Source of the DNA: Shinella zoogloeoides | Lineage (GTDB): Bacteria; Pseudomonadota; Alphaproteobacteria; Rhizobiales; Rhizobiaceae | Direction of reading: 5' to 3' | Assembly (NCBI RefSeq): GCF_003574625.1 | Contig: NZ_QNUJ01000007.1 | Span: 1-64,000, forward strand | DNA length: 64,000 bases | Shown: positions 8,101 to 16,888 of the stretch, piece after piece | How the letters are laid out: each line of letters opens with the position of its first letter | How positions within the stretch are numbered: position 1 is the first letter of the stretch | Translations under genes and position numbers: made by a program | Notes under the pieces: model-generated | What the model was told of the DNA's origin: nothing | Seen by the model: the letters and a program-made list of their open reading frames with translations, nothing else | The model's database searches: none

Positions 8101-8466
8101 ATGCAGTCTCATTCGCACGGAGCCGGCCGGCTCACGACCCACGTTCTGGATACCGCCCGCGGCAAGCCGGCGGAGGGTCTGCGCATCGATCTCTACCGGG
8201 TCGAAGGCGATGTGTTCCACCACCTCAAGACCACCGAGACGAACGATGACGGCCGCTGCGACGCGCCGCTGCTGTCGGGCGAGACGATGAAGGCCGGCAC
8301 CTACGAGCTGCGCTTCCATGCCGGCGACTATCTCGGCCGCACGGGCGACGGCCCGCTCTTCCTCGACATCATCCCGATCCGCTTCGGCCTTGCCGACGAG
8401 GGTGTGCATTACCATGTGCCGCTTCTCGTCTCGCCCTTCAGCTATTCCACCTACCGCGGGAGCTAA
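8101..8466 (+). CDS. uraH: 5-hydroxyisourate hydrolase (transthyretin-like)
   Basis: Predicted 121 residues. It hydrolyses 5-hydroxyisourate, the product of PuuD, to OHCU. The family diagnostics are intact: [14 protein letters not shown] near the N-terminus with the active-site His14, the internal R residue region, and the C-terminal YRGS tetrapeptide that separates HIU hydrolases from transthyretins. The ATG at 8101 follows GGGAGGAAAAC. It heads the uraH-xdhA-xdhB-xdhC operon, with three bases to xdhA. Confidence 0.95.
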   Translation: MQSHSHGAGRLTTHVLDTARGKPAEGLRIDLYRVEGDVFHHLKTTETNDDGRCDAPLLSGETMKAGTYELRFHAGDYLGRTGDGPLFLDIIPIRFGLADEGVHYHVPLLVSPFSYSTYRGS

Positions 8467-8469
8467 ACC

Positions 8470-9954
8470 ATGGCGGCCGTGACGATCCGCTCGGAACTGC
8501 GTTTCATCCTCAATGGCAAGGACGTGTCCCTGCGCGACGTCGCGCCGGACCAGACCCTGCTCGACTGGCTGCGCCTCTCCCGCCTGCTGAAAGGCACGAA
8601 GGAAGGCTGCGCCGAAGGCGACTGCGGCGCCTGCACCGTGCTGGTGGGACGCCTGACGCCGGAAGGCGGGCTCGTTTACGAGGGCGTCAATGCCTGCATC
8701 CGCTTCCTCGGCTCGCTGGACGGCTGTCATGTCGTGACGGTCGAGCATCTGGCCGCCGCCGACGGGCGCCTCCATCCCGTGCAGCAGGCCATGGTGGACT
8801 ATCACGGCTCGCAATGCGGCTTCTGCACGCCGGGCTTCGTCATGTCGCTCTATGCGCTCTGGATGACGACGCCGAACCCGAGCGACCGCGAGATCGAGAC
8901 GGCCCTGCAGGGTAATCTCTGTCGCTGCACCGGCTACGAGCCGATCCTGCGCGCCGCCCGCGCTATCTCGACCTATGGCGGCACGGACAAGGATCCGCTG
9001 CTGGCCGAGCGCGAGACCATGATCGCCCGCCTCAAGGACCTGCGCGACGGCGCCCGCGTCGAGATCGGCGAGGGCAAGCACCGCTTCGTCGTTCCCGCCG
9101 GCCTCGACGACTTCGCCGCCGTGCTGGAAGCCTCGCCGACCGCGACGGTCGTCGCCGGCTCCACCGATGTCGGCCTCTGGGTGACGAAGCACATGCGCGA
9201 CATCGCGCCAGCGGTCTTCATCGCCGGCCTTGACGAGCTGAAATCCATCACGGTGAAGGACGGCACGGTCTCCATCGGCGCCGGCGTCACCTATAGCGAG
9301 GCCGTTTCGGTCCTCGCGCAGCATATTCCTGTCCTCGCGCCCCTGATCCACCGCATCGGCGGCCAGCAGGTGCGCAACATGGGTACGATCGGCGGCAACA
9401 TCGCCAACGGCTCGCCCATCGGCGATACGCCCCCCGCGCTCATCGCGCTCGGCAGCACGCTGACCTTGCGCAAGGGCGCCGAACGGCGCACCATCTCCCT
9501 GCAGGACTTCTTTATCGCCTATGGCAAGCAGGATCGCCAGCCGGGCGAATTCGTCGAGGCCGTGCATGTGCCGGTGCCGGCGGCGTCGGAAAAGGTCGCC
9601 ATCTACAAGGTGACCAAGCGCCGCGACGAGGACATCACCGCGACGCTCGGCGCCTTCCGTCTGGCGCTTGCCGACGACGGCACGGTGGCGGCGATCACGA
9701 TCGCCTATGGCGGCATGGCGGCGACGCCGAAGCGCGCCTTCGCCGTCGAGGCCGCGCTCCTTGGGAAGCCCTGGACCGAGGCGACCGTGGAAGCGGCCAT
9801 GGAAAAATACGCGGAAGACTATGCGCCGCTGACCGACATGCGTGCGACCGCCGAATATCGTGCGCTGGCGGCGAGAAACCTGCTTCTGCGGTTCTTCGTG
9901 GAAACCACATCCGGCGCGGCGAGCGCGCAGGTGCAACGATACGAGGCAGCGTGA
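8470..9954 (+). CDS. xdhA: Xanthine dehydrogenase small subunit (2Fe-2S and FAD)
   Basis: Predicted 494 residues. With XdhB it oxidises hypoxanthine and xanthine to urate, passing electrons to NAD. The N-terminal plant-ferredoxin cluster uses C47, C52, C55 and C76 (EGCAEGDCGACTV), and the second 2Fe-2S cluster uses C116, C119, C151 and C153 (QCGFCTPGF, LCRCTGY). From about residue 195 comes the FAD-binding domain with VVAGSTDVGLWVTK and the RNMGTIGGNIANGSPIGDTPP signature, then the CO-dehydrogenase flavoprotein C-terminal domain. Three bases separate it from each neighbour in the operon. Confidence 0.95.
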   Translation: MAAVTIRSELRFILNGKDVSLRDVAPDQTLLDWLRLSRLLKGTKEGCAEGDCGACTVLVGRLTPEGGLVYEGVNACIRFLGSLDGCHVVTVEHLAAADGRLHPVQQAMVDYHGSQCGFCTPGFVMSLYALWMTTPNPSDREIETALQGNLCRCTGYEPILRAARAISTYGGTDKDPLLAERETMIARLKDLRDGARVEIGEGKHRFVVPAGLDDFAAVLEASPTATVVAGSTDVGLWVTKHMRDIAPAVFIAGLDELKSITVKDGTVSIGAGVTYSEAVSVLAQHIPVLAPLIHRIGGQQVRNMGTIGGNIANGSPIGDTPPALIALGSTLTLRKGAERRTISLQDFFIAYGKQDRQPGEFVEAVHVPVPAASEKVAIYKVTKRRDEDITATLGAFRLALADDGTVAAITIAYGGMAATPKRAFAVEAALLGKPWTEATVEAAMEKYAEDYAPLTDMRATAEYRALAARNLLLRFFVETTSGAASAQVQRYEAA

Positions 9955-9957
9955 GCC

Positions 9958-12312
9958 ATGAACAAGCATACGACCGATCTCAAGGCCGAGAAGATCACCG
10001 GCGGCGTGCATTCCAGCCCCCGCCATGACTCCGCCCACAAGCATGTCGCCGGCACCGCCGTCTATATCGACGACATCACGGAGCCCGCCGGCACGCTGCA
10101 TGGCGGCCTCGGCCTTTCCACCGTCGCCCATGGCGTCCTGAAATCCGTCGACCTCTCGGCGGTGCGCGCCGCCCCCGGCGTCGTCGCGGTGCTGACGCAC
10201 GAGGACATTCCCGGCGTCAACGACATCTCGCCCTCGGGCATGCATGACGATCCCGTGCTCGCCGCCGGCAAGGTGGAGTTCCACGGCCAGCCGATCTTCT
10301 GCGTGATCGCTGAGACGCGCGAGGAAGCCCGCCGCGCCGCCCGGCTCGCGAAGATCGAATACGAGGAACTGCCGGCCGATATCGACATCTGGGATCTCGA
10401 CCAGTCCACCCACCGCCAGGTCTTTCCGCCGCTGACGCTGAAGCGTGGCGATGCGGCCACCGCGCTCGACGGCGCCCCGCGCCGCGTGAAGGGCCGCATG
10501 CGGCTCGGCGGGCAGGACCATTTCTATCTCGAAGGCCAGGTCTCGCTCGCCGTACCGGGCGAGGACGACGAGGTCACGGTCCATTGCTCGACCCAGGGGC
10601 CGAGCGAGACGCAGCACATGATCGCCCATGCGCTCGGCGTGCCGAGCCATGCCGTGGCGGTGGAAGTGCGCCGCATGGGCGGCGGCTTCGGCGGCAAGGA
10701 AACGCAGGCGAACCAGTGCGCGGTGCTCGCCGCCATCGCCGCCAAGAAGCTGAACCGCGCCGTGAAGGTGCGGCTCGATCGCGACGAGGACATGGTCGCC
10801 ACCGGCAAGCGGCACGACTTCGCCATCGACTACGATGTCGGCTTCGACGAGGAGGGCCGCATCCTCGCCGTGGACTATACCTTCGCGCTTCGTGCCGGCT
10901 TTTCGGCCGACCTGTCCGGCCCGGTGGGCGACCGGGCGCTGTTCCACTGCGACAACGCCTATTTCTTCCCGCATGTCCATGCCAAGACGGCGCTGCTGCA
11001 TACCAACACGGTGTCGAACACCGCCTTCCGCGGCTTCGGCGGCCCGCAGGGCATGGTGGGCGCCGAGCGCGTCATCGACGAGGTGGCCTTCGCCGTCGGC
11101 AAGGACCCGCTCGAAATCCGCAAGCTGAACTTCTACGACGAGATCGGCGTCGAGGGCACCCGCAACCTCACGCCCTATCACCAGAAGGTCGAGGACTGCA
11201 TCATCCAGCGTATCGTTGCCGAGCTGGAGCAGAGCGCTGACTATGCCGGCCGCCGCAAGGCGATCGCCGAATTCAACGCCGGGAGCCGCATCGTCAAGCG
11301 CGGCATCGCGCTGACGCCGGTCAAGTTCGGCATCTCCTTCACCAAGACCGAATCCAACCAGGCCGGCGCGCTGGTGCATGTCTATACCGACGGCTCCGTG
11401 CACATGAACCATGGCGGCACGGAAATGGGCCAGGGCCTGCATCTGAAGGTGGCGCAGGTCGTGGCGGAAGAGTTCCAGATCGATCTCGACCGGGTGAAGA
11501 TCACCGCGACGACCACCGCCAAGGTGCCCAACACCTCGCCGACCGCCGCCTCCTCGGGCGCCGACCTCAACGGCATGGCGGCGCAGAATGCCGCCCGCCA
11601 GATCAAGGACCGGCTGATCGATTTTGCCGCGGAAAGCCATCAGGTACCGCGCGACCAGGTCGTCTTCCTGCCCAACCGGGTGCGCATCGGCAATGCCGAG
11701 ATCGCCTTCAACGATCTCGTCAAGCAGGCCTATATGGCGCGCGTCCAGCTCTCGGCGGCCGGCTTCTACAAGACGCCGAAGATCCACTGGGACCGCTCCA
11801 AGGGCCGCGGCCACGCCTTCTATTACTACGCCTACGGCGCGGCCTGCTCGGAAGTCTCCGTCGATACGCTGACCGGCGAATATGTCGTCGAGCGCACCGA
11901 TATCCTGCACGATACCGGCCGCTCGCTGAACCGGATCATCGATATCGGCCAGGTCGAGGGCGGCTTCATCCAGGGCATGGGCTGGCTGACGACGGAGGAA
12001 TTGTGGTGGGACGGCAAGGGGCGGCTGCGCACCCACGCGCCCTCCACCTACAAGATCCCGCTCGCCTCGGACCGCCCGAAGATCTTCAACGTGGCGCTTA
12101 CCGACTGGTCGGAAGCCTACGAGCCGACGATCCACCGCTCCAAGGCGGTCGGCGAACCGCCGCTGCCGCTGGGTCTTTCCGTGCTGCACGCACTGTCGGA
12201 TGCTGTAGCGAGCGTGGCGGATCACAAGGTCTGCCCGAAGCTCGATGCTCCCGCGACGCCCGAGCGCGTGCTGATGGCCATCGAGCGGCTGAAGGCCGGT
12301 AAAAAGGGGTGA
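9958..12312 (+). CDS. xdhB: Xanthine dehydrogenase large subunit (molybdopterin-binding)
   Basis: Predicted 784 residues, full length for the molybdenum subunit. Seen are the N-terminal a/b hammerhead domain (HKHVAGTAVYIDDI), the Mo-pocket loop GGGFGGKE at 241-248, FRGFGGPQG, NHGGTEMGQGLH and, near the C-terminus, KAVGEPPLPLG with the catalytic Glu. These mark the XDH branch rather than CO or aldehyde dehydrogenases. It starts three bases after xdhA and is followed by xdhC, whose product inserts the sulfurated cofactor. Confidence 0.96.
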   Translation: MNKHTTDLKAEKITGGVHSSPRHDSAHKHVAGTAVYIDDITEPAGTLHGGLGLSTVAHGVLKSVDLSAVRAAPGVVAVLTHEDIPGVNDISPSGMHDDPVLAAGKVEFHGQPIFCVIAETREEARRAARLAKIEYEELPADIDIWDLDQSTHRQVFPPLTLKRGDAATALDGAPRRVKGRMRLGGQDHFYLEGQVSLAVPGEDDEVTVHCSTQGPSETQHMIAHALGVPSHAVAVEVRRMGGGFGGKETQANQCAVLAAIAAKKLNRAVKVRLDRDEDMVATGKRHDFAIDYDVGFDEEGRILAVDYTFALRAGFSADLSGPVGDRALFHCDNAYFFPHVHAKTALLHTNTVSNTAFRGFGGPQGMVGAERVIDEVAFAVGKDPLEIRKLNFYDEIGVEGTRNLTPYHQKVEDCIIQRIVAELEQSADYAGRRKAIAEFNAGSRIVKRGIALTPVKFGISFTKTESNQAGALVHVYTDGSVHMNHGGTEMGQGLHLKVAQVVAEEFQIDLDRVKITATTTAKVPNTSPTAASSGADLNGMAAQNAARQIKDRLIDFAAESHQVPRDQVVFLPNRVRIGNAEIAFNDLVKQAYMARVQLSAAGFYKTPKIHWDRSKGRGHAFYYYAYGAACSEVSVDTLTGEYVVERTDILHDTGRSLNRIIDIGQVEGGFIQGMGWLTTEELWWDGKGRLRTHAPSTYKIPLASDRPKIFNVALTDWSEAYEPTIHRSKAVGEPPLPLGLSVLHALSDAVASVADHKVCPKLDAPATPERVLMAIERLKAGKKG

Positions 12313-12316
12313 AACG

Positions 12317-13165
12317 ATGCCTGTCGCGCGCGAAGATATCAGGGATTTCCTTCGCCGCGAGCGAGCGGTCATCCTTGTCGAGGTGACGGGAGCCGCGGGC
12401 TCCACGCCGCGCGACACCGATGCCTGGATGCTCGTCTCCGAGCGGGCGATCTTCGCGACGATCGGCGGCGGGCAGCTTGAATACATGGCCATCGACCAGG
12501 CAAGGCGGGCGCTGCGCTCCGGCCTTGCCGCCGAGCCGATGAACGTGCCGCTCGGCCCGGAGATCGGCCAGTGCTGCGGCGGCCGGGTCGGCCTTGCCTT
12601 CACCGCGGTCGGGCCTTCGCTGGCAAGCGACCTCGTCGCCCGCAGCGAGCGGGAAATGGCGGCGCGCCCGCATGTCTATGTCTTCGGCGCGGGCCATGTC
12701 GGCGATGCGCTCGCCATGGCGCTTTCGCTCGCGCCGCTGCGCGTCATCCTGGTGGATACGCGTGAGGACGAGCTGATGGCTTCCACGGTGCCGCGCATCG
12801 AGACGTGCCTCACCCCCATGCCCGAGGCCGTGGTGCGCGATGCGCCCGCCGGCAGCAGCTTCGTGATCCTCACCCACGACCACGCGCTCGATTTCCTCAT
12901 CGCCGCCGAGGCGCTGAGGCGCACGGATGCCGCCTATGTCGGCATGATCGGCTCGAAGACGAAGCGTGCCACCTTCCGCAACTGGCTGTCGCGCGAAAGC
13001 GGCTCGCCCGGCCTCTTCGAAAAGCTCGTCTGCCCCATCGGCGGCACCGCCCTCAAGGACAAGCGCCCCGCCGTCATCGCCACGCTTGCTGCCGCCGAGA
13101 TCATGACGGCGGCGCTGTCATGGACGGCGGAGCAGGTGAAGGCTGCCGAAACGTTCAGTCGATAG
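12317..13165 (+). CDS. xdhC: Xanthine dehydrogenase accessory protein XdhC
   Basis: Predicted 282 residues. XdhC binds molybdopterin cofactor, protects its sulfurated form and delivers it to XdhB. The N-terminal XdhC/CoxI domain shows VEVTGAAGSTPRD and IGGGQLEYMAID with QCCGGRVGLAF; the C-terminal half is a Rossmann-like domain with HVYVFGAGHVGDALAMAL and AAYVGMIGSKTKRATF. It starts four bases after xdhB. Its last 11 bases overlap the convergent LysR gene. Confidence 0.93.
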   Translation: MPVAREDIRDFLRRERAVILVEVTGAAGSTPRDTDAWMLVSERAIFATIGGGQLEYMAIDQARRALRSGLAAEPMNVPLGPEIGQCCGGRVGLAFTAVGPSLASDLVARSEREMAARPHVYVFGAGHVGDALAMALSLAPLRVILVDTREDELMASTVPRIETCLTPMPEAVVRDAPAGSSFVILTHDHALDFLIAAEALRRTDAAYVGMIGSKTKRATFRNWLSRESGSPGLFEKLVCPIGGTALKDKRPAVIATLAAAEIMTAALSWTAEQVKAAETFSR

Positions 13166-14102
13166 TTTCCTCGAGCACCGCCTGCTCCTCGTCTAGCAGC
13201 CTGCCGATCAGCCGCTGACAGCGCTCGGCCATGAAGTCGATCATCAGGCGGACCTTCGGGTCCTGGAAGCGCTTGTGCGGGTAGATCGCGGCGAGCTGCA
13301 CGGAGGCGGGCGGACTGTCCTTCAGGATTTCGATGAGCCTTCCGTCCTTCAGGTGGCTGTTCACCTCGAAGCGCGGCTTGTTGATGATGCCGCGGTCCTC
13401 CAGCGCCCATTGGGTGAGCACGTCGCCGTCGTCGCTGTCATAGGGGCCGGCGACCTCGAACTTGCGCGGGCCTTCGGGCGTCACCAGCGTCCAGAAATAT
13501 TCCTTCGAGCCGGGATAGCGCAGCAGGAGACAGTCGTGCTTGTCGGCGATCAGCGCGTCCGCACTGGCGGGCATGCCGCGGCGCGCCAGATAGGCGGGCG
13601 AGGCGCAGAGCACGCGCTCGCATTTGAGGATGCCGCGCATGCGCAGGTTCGAATCCTCCAGCACGCCGAGCTTGAAGGCGACGTCCACGCCCTCGGCGAG
13701 GATGTCGACATTGTGGTCCGACAGGCGCACGCGCACCTCGATATCGGGATACTTGTCGTGGAACTCGGGAATGCCCGAGGCGATGAGCCGGCGGCCGATG
13801 CCGAGCGGAGCGGTGATGCGCAACGACCCCTTGGGGTTGCGCGAAAGATCCGCGATGGCCGCTTCCGCCTCGTTCACCGCCTCGATGATCTTCACCGCGC
13901 CCTCGTAGAAGACGCGGCCGTGCTCGGTCGGCGAGAGCTTGCGCGTGGTGCGGTTGAAGAGGCGCACGCCGAGATGGCGCTCCAGCTCCTTGATGCGATT
14001 GCTGGCGACCGCAGGGGTGACGCGCTGGTCGCGCCCTGCCGCGGAAAGCGTACCGAGTTCGACCACGCGAACGAAGACGCGTACATTATCGAGATAGGAC
14101 AT
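13155..14102 (-). CDS. LysR-family transcriptional regulator
   Basis: Predicted 315 residues. Residues 1-60 are the winged helix-turn-helix (FVRVVELGTLSAAGRDQRVTPAVASNRIKELE and RLFNRTTRKLSPTEHG in short pieces), the rest a periplasmic-binding-like effector domain (LRITAPLGIGRRLI, RVRLSDHNVDILAEGVDVAF). It is divergent from puuD, the usual LysR layout, and lies between xdhC and the puuD-guaD operon, so a role in purine catabolism is likely. The start ATG at 14102 follows GAAAGG. The effector is not readable from sequence. Confidence 0.9.
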   Translation of the reverse strand: MSYLDNVRVFVRVVELGTLSAAGRDQRVTPAVASNRIKELERHLGVRLFNRTTRKLSPTEHGRVFYEGAVKIIEAVNEAEAAIADLSRNPKGSLRITAPLGIGRRLIASGIPEFHDKYPDIEVRVRLSDHNVDILAEGVDVAFKLGVLEDSNLRMRGILKCERVLCASPAYLARRGMPASADALIADKHDCLLLRYPGSKEYFWTLVTPEGPRKFEVAGPYDSDDGDVLTQWALEDRGIINKPRFEVNSHLKDGRLIEILKDSPPASVQLAAIYPHKRFQDPKVRLMIDFMAERCQRLIGRLLDEEQAVLEETID

Positions 14103-14171
14103 GGCCCTTTCTACCACATCGGCGTATGGAGCAAAGTGGGCTTCATCTTTTAGTTTTTTTTGAAAGTGTTG

Positions 14172-14201
14172 GTGATTCACCGGGATTTCCGGGAAAATCA
14201 C
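14172..14201. promoter_or_regulatory. Candidate operator between lysR and puuD
   Basis: The arms GTGATT (14172-14177) and AATCAC (14196-14201) flank the near-palindrome ATTTCCGGGAAAAT at 14185-14198. The place, 40-70 bases before puuD and 70-100 before lysR, suits a LysR binding site. The inner motif recurs at 7999-8013. Confidence 0.35.
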
Positions 14202-14242
14202 TTGATGGCAAACAAGCCCATGGAAAATGGGAGGAGGTCCCT

Positions 14243-15484
14243 ATGTACGAATACGCCATTGCCTGGGACTGGGTCATGTTCGCCGTCCGCTGGCTGCACG
14301 TCATCACGGCGATCGCCTGGATCGGCTCGTCATTCTATTTCGTCGCCCTCGACCTGGGCCTGAAGAAGCATCCCGATCTGCCGCCGGGCGCCCATGGCGA
14401 GGAATGGCAGGTCCATGGCGGCGGCTTCTACCATATCCAGAAGTATCTCGTCGCGCCGGCCAAGATGCCCGAGCACCTCGTCTGGTTCAAATGGGAAAGC
14501 TACGCCACCTGGCTCTCCGGCTTCGGCATGCTCTGTCTCGTCTATTACGCGGGCGCCGACCTCTACCTCATCGATCCGAACGTGCTGAACGTCTCCAAGC
14601 CGGTGGCGATCGCCATCTCGCTCGGCTCGCTCGGCTTCGGCTGGATCATGTACGACCTGATCTGCAAGTCGCCCTTCGGCAACGACAACACGCGGCTGAT
14701 GGTGGCGCTCTATTTCATCCTGGTCGTCGTCGCCTGGGGTTACACGCAGCTCTTCACGGGTAGAGCCGCGTTCCTGCATCTCGGCGCCTTCACGGCGACG
14801 ATCATGTCGGCGAACGTCTTCTTCATCATCATGCCGAACCAGCGCATCGTCGTCGCCGACCTCATCGCCGGCCGCACGCCCGATCCGAAATACGGCAAGA
14901 TCGCCAAGCAGCGCTCCACGCACAACAACTACCTGACGCTGCCGGTGCTGTTCCTCATGCTGTCGAACCACTATCCGCTGGCTTTCGGTACGCAGTTCAA
15001 CTGGATCATCGCCTCGCTCGTCTTCCTGATGGGCGTCACCATCCGCCATTACTTCAACACCCGCCACGCCAATGCCGGCAACCCGACCTGGACCTGGCTC
15101 GCCACGGCCCTGCTCTTCGTCGCCATCATGTGGCTCTCCACGGTGCCGAAGATTCTGACGGGCGAGACGGCCGACGCGAAGGTTTCCGCGACCGCGCAGC
15201 CCTTCATGACGGCGGAAGCCTTCCCGAAGGTGCGCGACACGGTGCTCGGCCGCTGCTCCATGTGCCATGCCAAGGAGCCCGGCTGGGAAGGCCTGATCGC
15301 ACCGCCGAAGGGCGTGGTCCTCGAAACGGACCACGACATCGCCAACCACGCGCGTGAAATCTACCTGCAGGCCGGCCGCTCGCATGCCATGCCGCCGGCA
15401 AACGTCACGCAGGTTTCCGACGAGGAGCGCAAGCTCTTCGTCGCCTGGTACGAAAGCGCTGTCAGCGGGGAGAAGACGCAATGA
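14243..15484 (+). CDS. puuD: Membrane urate hydroxylase with C-terminal cytochrome c domain
   Basis: Predicted 413 residues. Eight or so membrane helices (for example VRWLHVITAIAWIGSSFYFV and HLGAFTATIMSANVFFIIMP) form the urate hydroxylase domain, which oxidises urate to 5-hydroxyisourate. The C-terminal part is a soluble cytochrome c domain: heme site C338-S-M-C341-H342 and probable axial Met383 in SHAMPP. Electrons would leave to the respiratory chain, so no peroxide is made, unlike soluble uricase. The ATG at 14243 has a GGAGGAGG site. The stop overlaps the guaD start as ATGA. Confidence 0.95.
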   Translation: MYEYAIAWDWVMFAVRWLHVITAIAWIGSSFYFVALDLGLKKHPDLPPGAHGEEWQVHGGGFYHIQKYLVAPAKMPEHLVWFKWESYATWLSGFGMLCLVYYAGADLYLIDPNVLNVSKPVAIAISLGSLGFGWIMYDLICKSPFGNDNTRLMVALYFILVVVAWGYTQLFTGRAAFLHLGAFTATIMSANVFFIIMPNQRIVVADLIAGRTPDPKYGKIAKQRSTHNNYLTLPVLFLMLSNHYPLAFGTQFNWIIASLVFLMGVTIRHYFNTRHANAGNPTWTWLATALLFVAIMWLSTVPKILTGETADAKVSATAQPFMTAEAFPKVRDTVLGRCSMCHAKEPGWEGLIAPPKGVVLETDHDIANHAREIYLQAGRSHAMPPANVTQVSDEERKLFVAWYESAVSGEKTQ

Positions 15485-16824
15485 GCGATCTCCTGATCCG
15501 CGGACGGGTGCTGACCTTCGTCGCCGAGCCGCAGGGCATCGACGACACGGCTGCCTACCGCTATTTCGAGGACGGTGCCGTCCTCGTGCGTGGCGGCAAG
15601 GTGGTGGACACGGGCGATCATGCTGTCATCAGCAAACTCGCCGGCGCGGATGTCGAGGTGGCCGATCACCGGCCGAACCTCGTTCTGCCGGGCCTTATCG
15701 ATACGCATCTGCACTTCCCGCAGACCCAGGCCATCGCTTCCTACGGTGCGCAGCTTCTCGAATGGCTGAACACCTACATCTTCGTCGAGGAGCAGAAATT
15801 CGCCGACGCCGCCCATGCGGGCGCCGTGGCGGACCGCTTCTTCGACGAGCTTCTGTCGAACGGCACCACCACTGCCGTGGCCTATTGCTCGGTGCATCCC
15901 GAGAGTGTCGACGCCTATTTCTCGGCGGCCGAGGCGCGGGGCATGCGCATGGTCGGCGGCAAGGTGATGATGGACCGCAACGCGCCCGACGCGCTGCGAG
16001 ACACGCCGCAGAAGGGCTATGACGAGACGAAGGCGCTGATCGGGAAATGGCACGGCCGCGGCCGCGCGCATTATGCGATCAGCCCGCGCTTCGCCATCAC
16101 CTCGACGCCGGAGCAGATGGAGATGAGCCAGGCGCTCGTCGCCGAAAATCCGACCTGCTACGTCCAGACCCACCTTTCGGAAAACCACGACGAGATCGCC
16201 TTCGCGACCTCGCTCTATCCGGACGCCAAGGACTATACGGACATCTACGCCCGCTATGGCCTCCTGAACGAGCGCATGCTGCTCGGCCATTGCATCCATC
16301 TCAGCGACCGGGAAATCGGCGTGCTCGCCGAGACCGGCAGCGTCGGCGTCTTCTGCCCGACGTCGAACCTCTTCCTGGGGTCCGGCCTCTTCGACCGTGA
16401 CCGTTTCGACAAGGCCGGCGCGCGCTGGTCGGTGGCGACGGATGTCGGCGCTGGCACCAGCTTCTCCATGCTGGAAACCATGGACGAGGCCTACAAGGTG
16501 CTGCACCTTCGCGGCCAGAAGCTGACGCCGTTCAATTCCTTCTACCGCATGACGCTCGGCAATGCCCGCGCGCTCGGGCTGGAGAAGCATATCGGCTCGC
16601 TCCATGCCGGGGCGGATGCGGATATCGTCGTGCTCGATTCGAGCGCCAAGACGGCGATGGAATACCGCATGCGCACGGCGAAATCGCTGCTGGAGGAGTT
16701 CTTCATCCTCCAGACCATGGGCGACGACCGCTGCGTTGCCGAAGTCTATGTCGCCGGCAAGGCGATGAAGGGCAAGGGTACAAAGCGCGCGGCGGCCGCA
16801 AGCCGCCTGCTCGAAACCGCCTGA
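15481..16824 (+). CDS. guaD: Guanine deaminase
   Basis: Predicted 447 residues, amidohydrolase superfamily. It deaminates guanine to xanthine, feeding XdhAB. Zinc-binding H76 and H78 are in GLIDTHLHFPQTQ; further metal and substrate residues lie in THLSENHDEI, LGHCIHLS and SVATDVGAGTSFSML. The PQTQAIASYG sequence after the HxH is typical of GuaD and separates it from chlorohydrolase relatives. It is translationally coupled to puuD by a four-base overlap, and a strong terminator follows. Confidence 0.95.
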   Translation: MSDLLIRGRVLTFVAEPQGIDDTAAYRYFEDGAVLVRGGKVVDTGDHAVISKLAGADVEVADHRPNLVLPGLIDTHLHFPQTQAIASYGAQLLEWLNTYIFVEEQKFADAAHAGAVADRFFDELLSNGTTTAVAYCSVHPESVDAYFSAAEARGMRMVGGKVMMDRNAPDALRDTPQKGYDETKALIGKWHGRGRAHYAISPRFAITSTPEQMEMSQALVAENPTCYVQTHLSENHDEIAFATSLYPDAKDYTDIYARYGLLNERMLLGHCIHLSDREIGVLAETGSVGVFCPTSNLFLGSGLFDRDRFDKAGARWSVATDVGAGTSFSMLETMDEAYKVLHLRGQKLTPFNSFYRMTLGNARALGLEKHIGSLHAGADADIVVLDSSAKTAMEYRMRTAKSLLEEFFILQTMGDDRCVAEVYVAGKAMKGKGTKRAAAASRLLETA

Positions 16825-16850
16825 CCGCAGGTCATCGCCGAGCATATCCA

Positions 16851-16888
16851 CGCCGCCGCATTCGAGAGGATGCGGCGGCGTTTTATTT
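16851..16888 (+). terminator. Rho-independent terminator after guaD
   Basis: An eleven-base perfect stem (CGCCGCCGCAT / ATGCGGCGGCG) with an eight-base loop is followed by TTTTATTT. The T tract also holds the stop codon of the convergent IclR gene at 16883-16885. Confidence 0.85.

Noticed and set aside
7924-12603. A very long open frame (about 1,559 codons) on the minus strand opposite uraH, xdhA and xdhB
   Set aside because: It is the mirror of strongly conserved genes in GC-rich DNA, its translation is Arg/His/Asp-rich low-complexity sequence without any domain, and it has no ribosome site.
13641-13660. GGTTCGAATCC, like the T-arm of a tRNA
   Set aside because: It lies inside the LysR coding region, the flanking bases do not form a full T-stem, and no acceptor, D or anticodon arm can be drawn around it.
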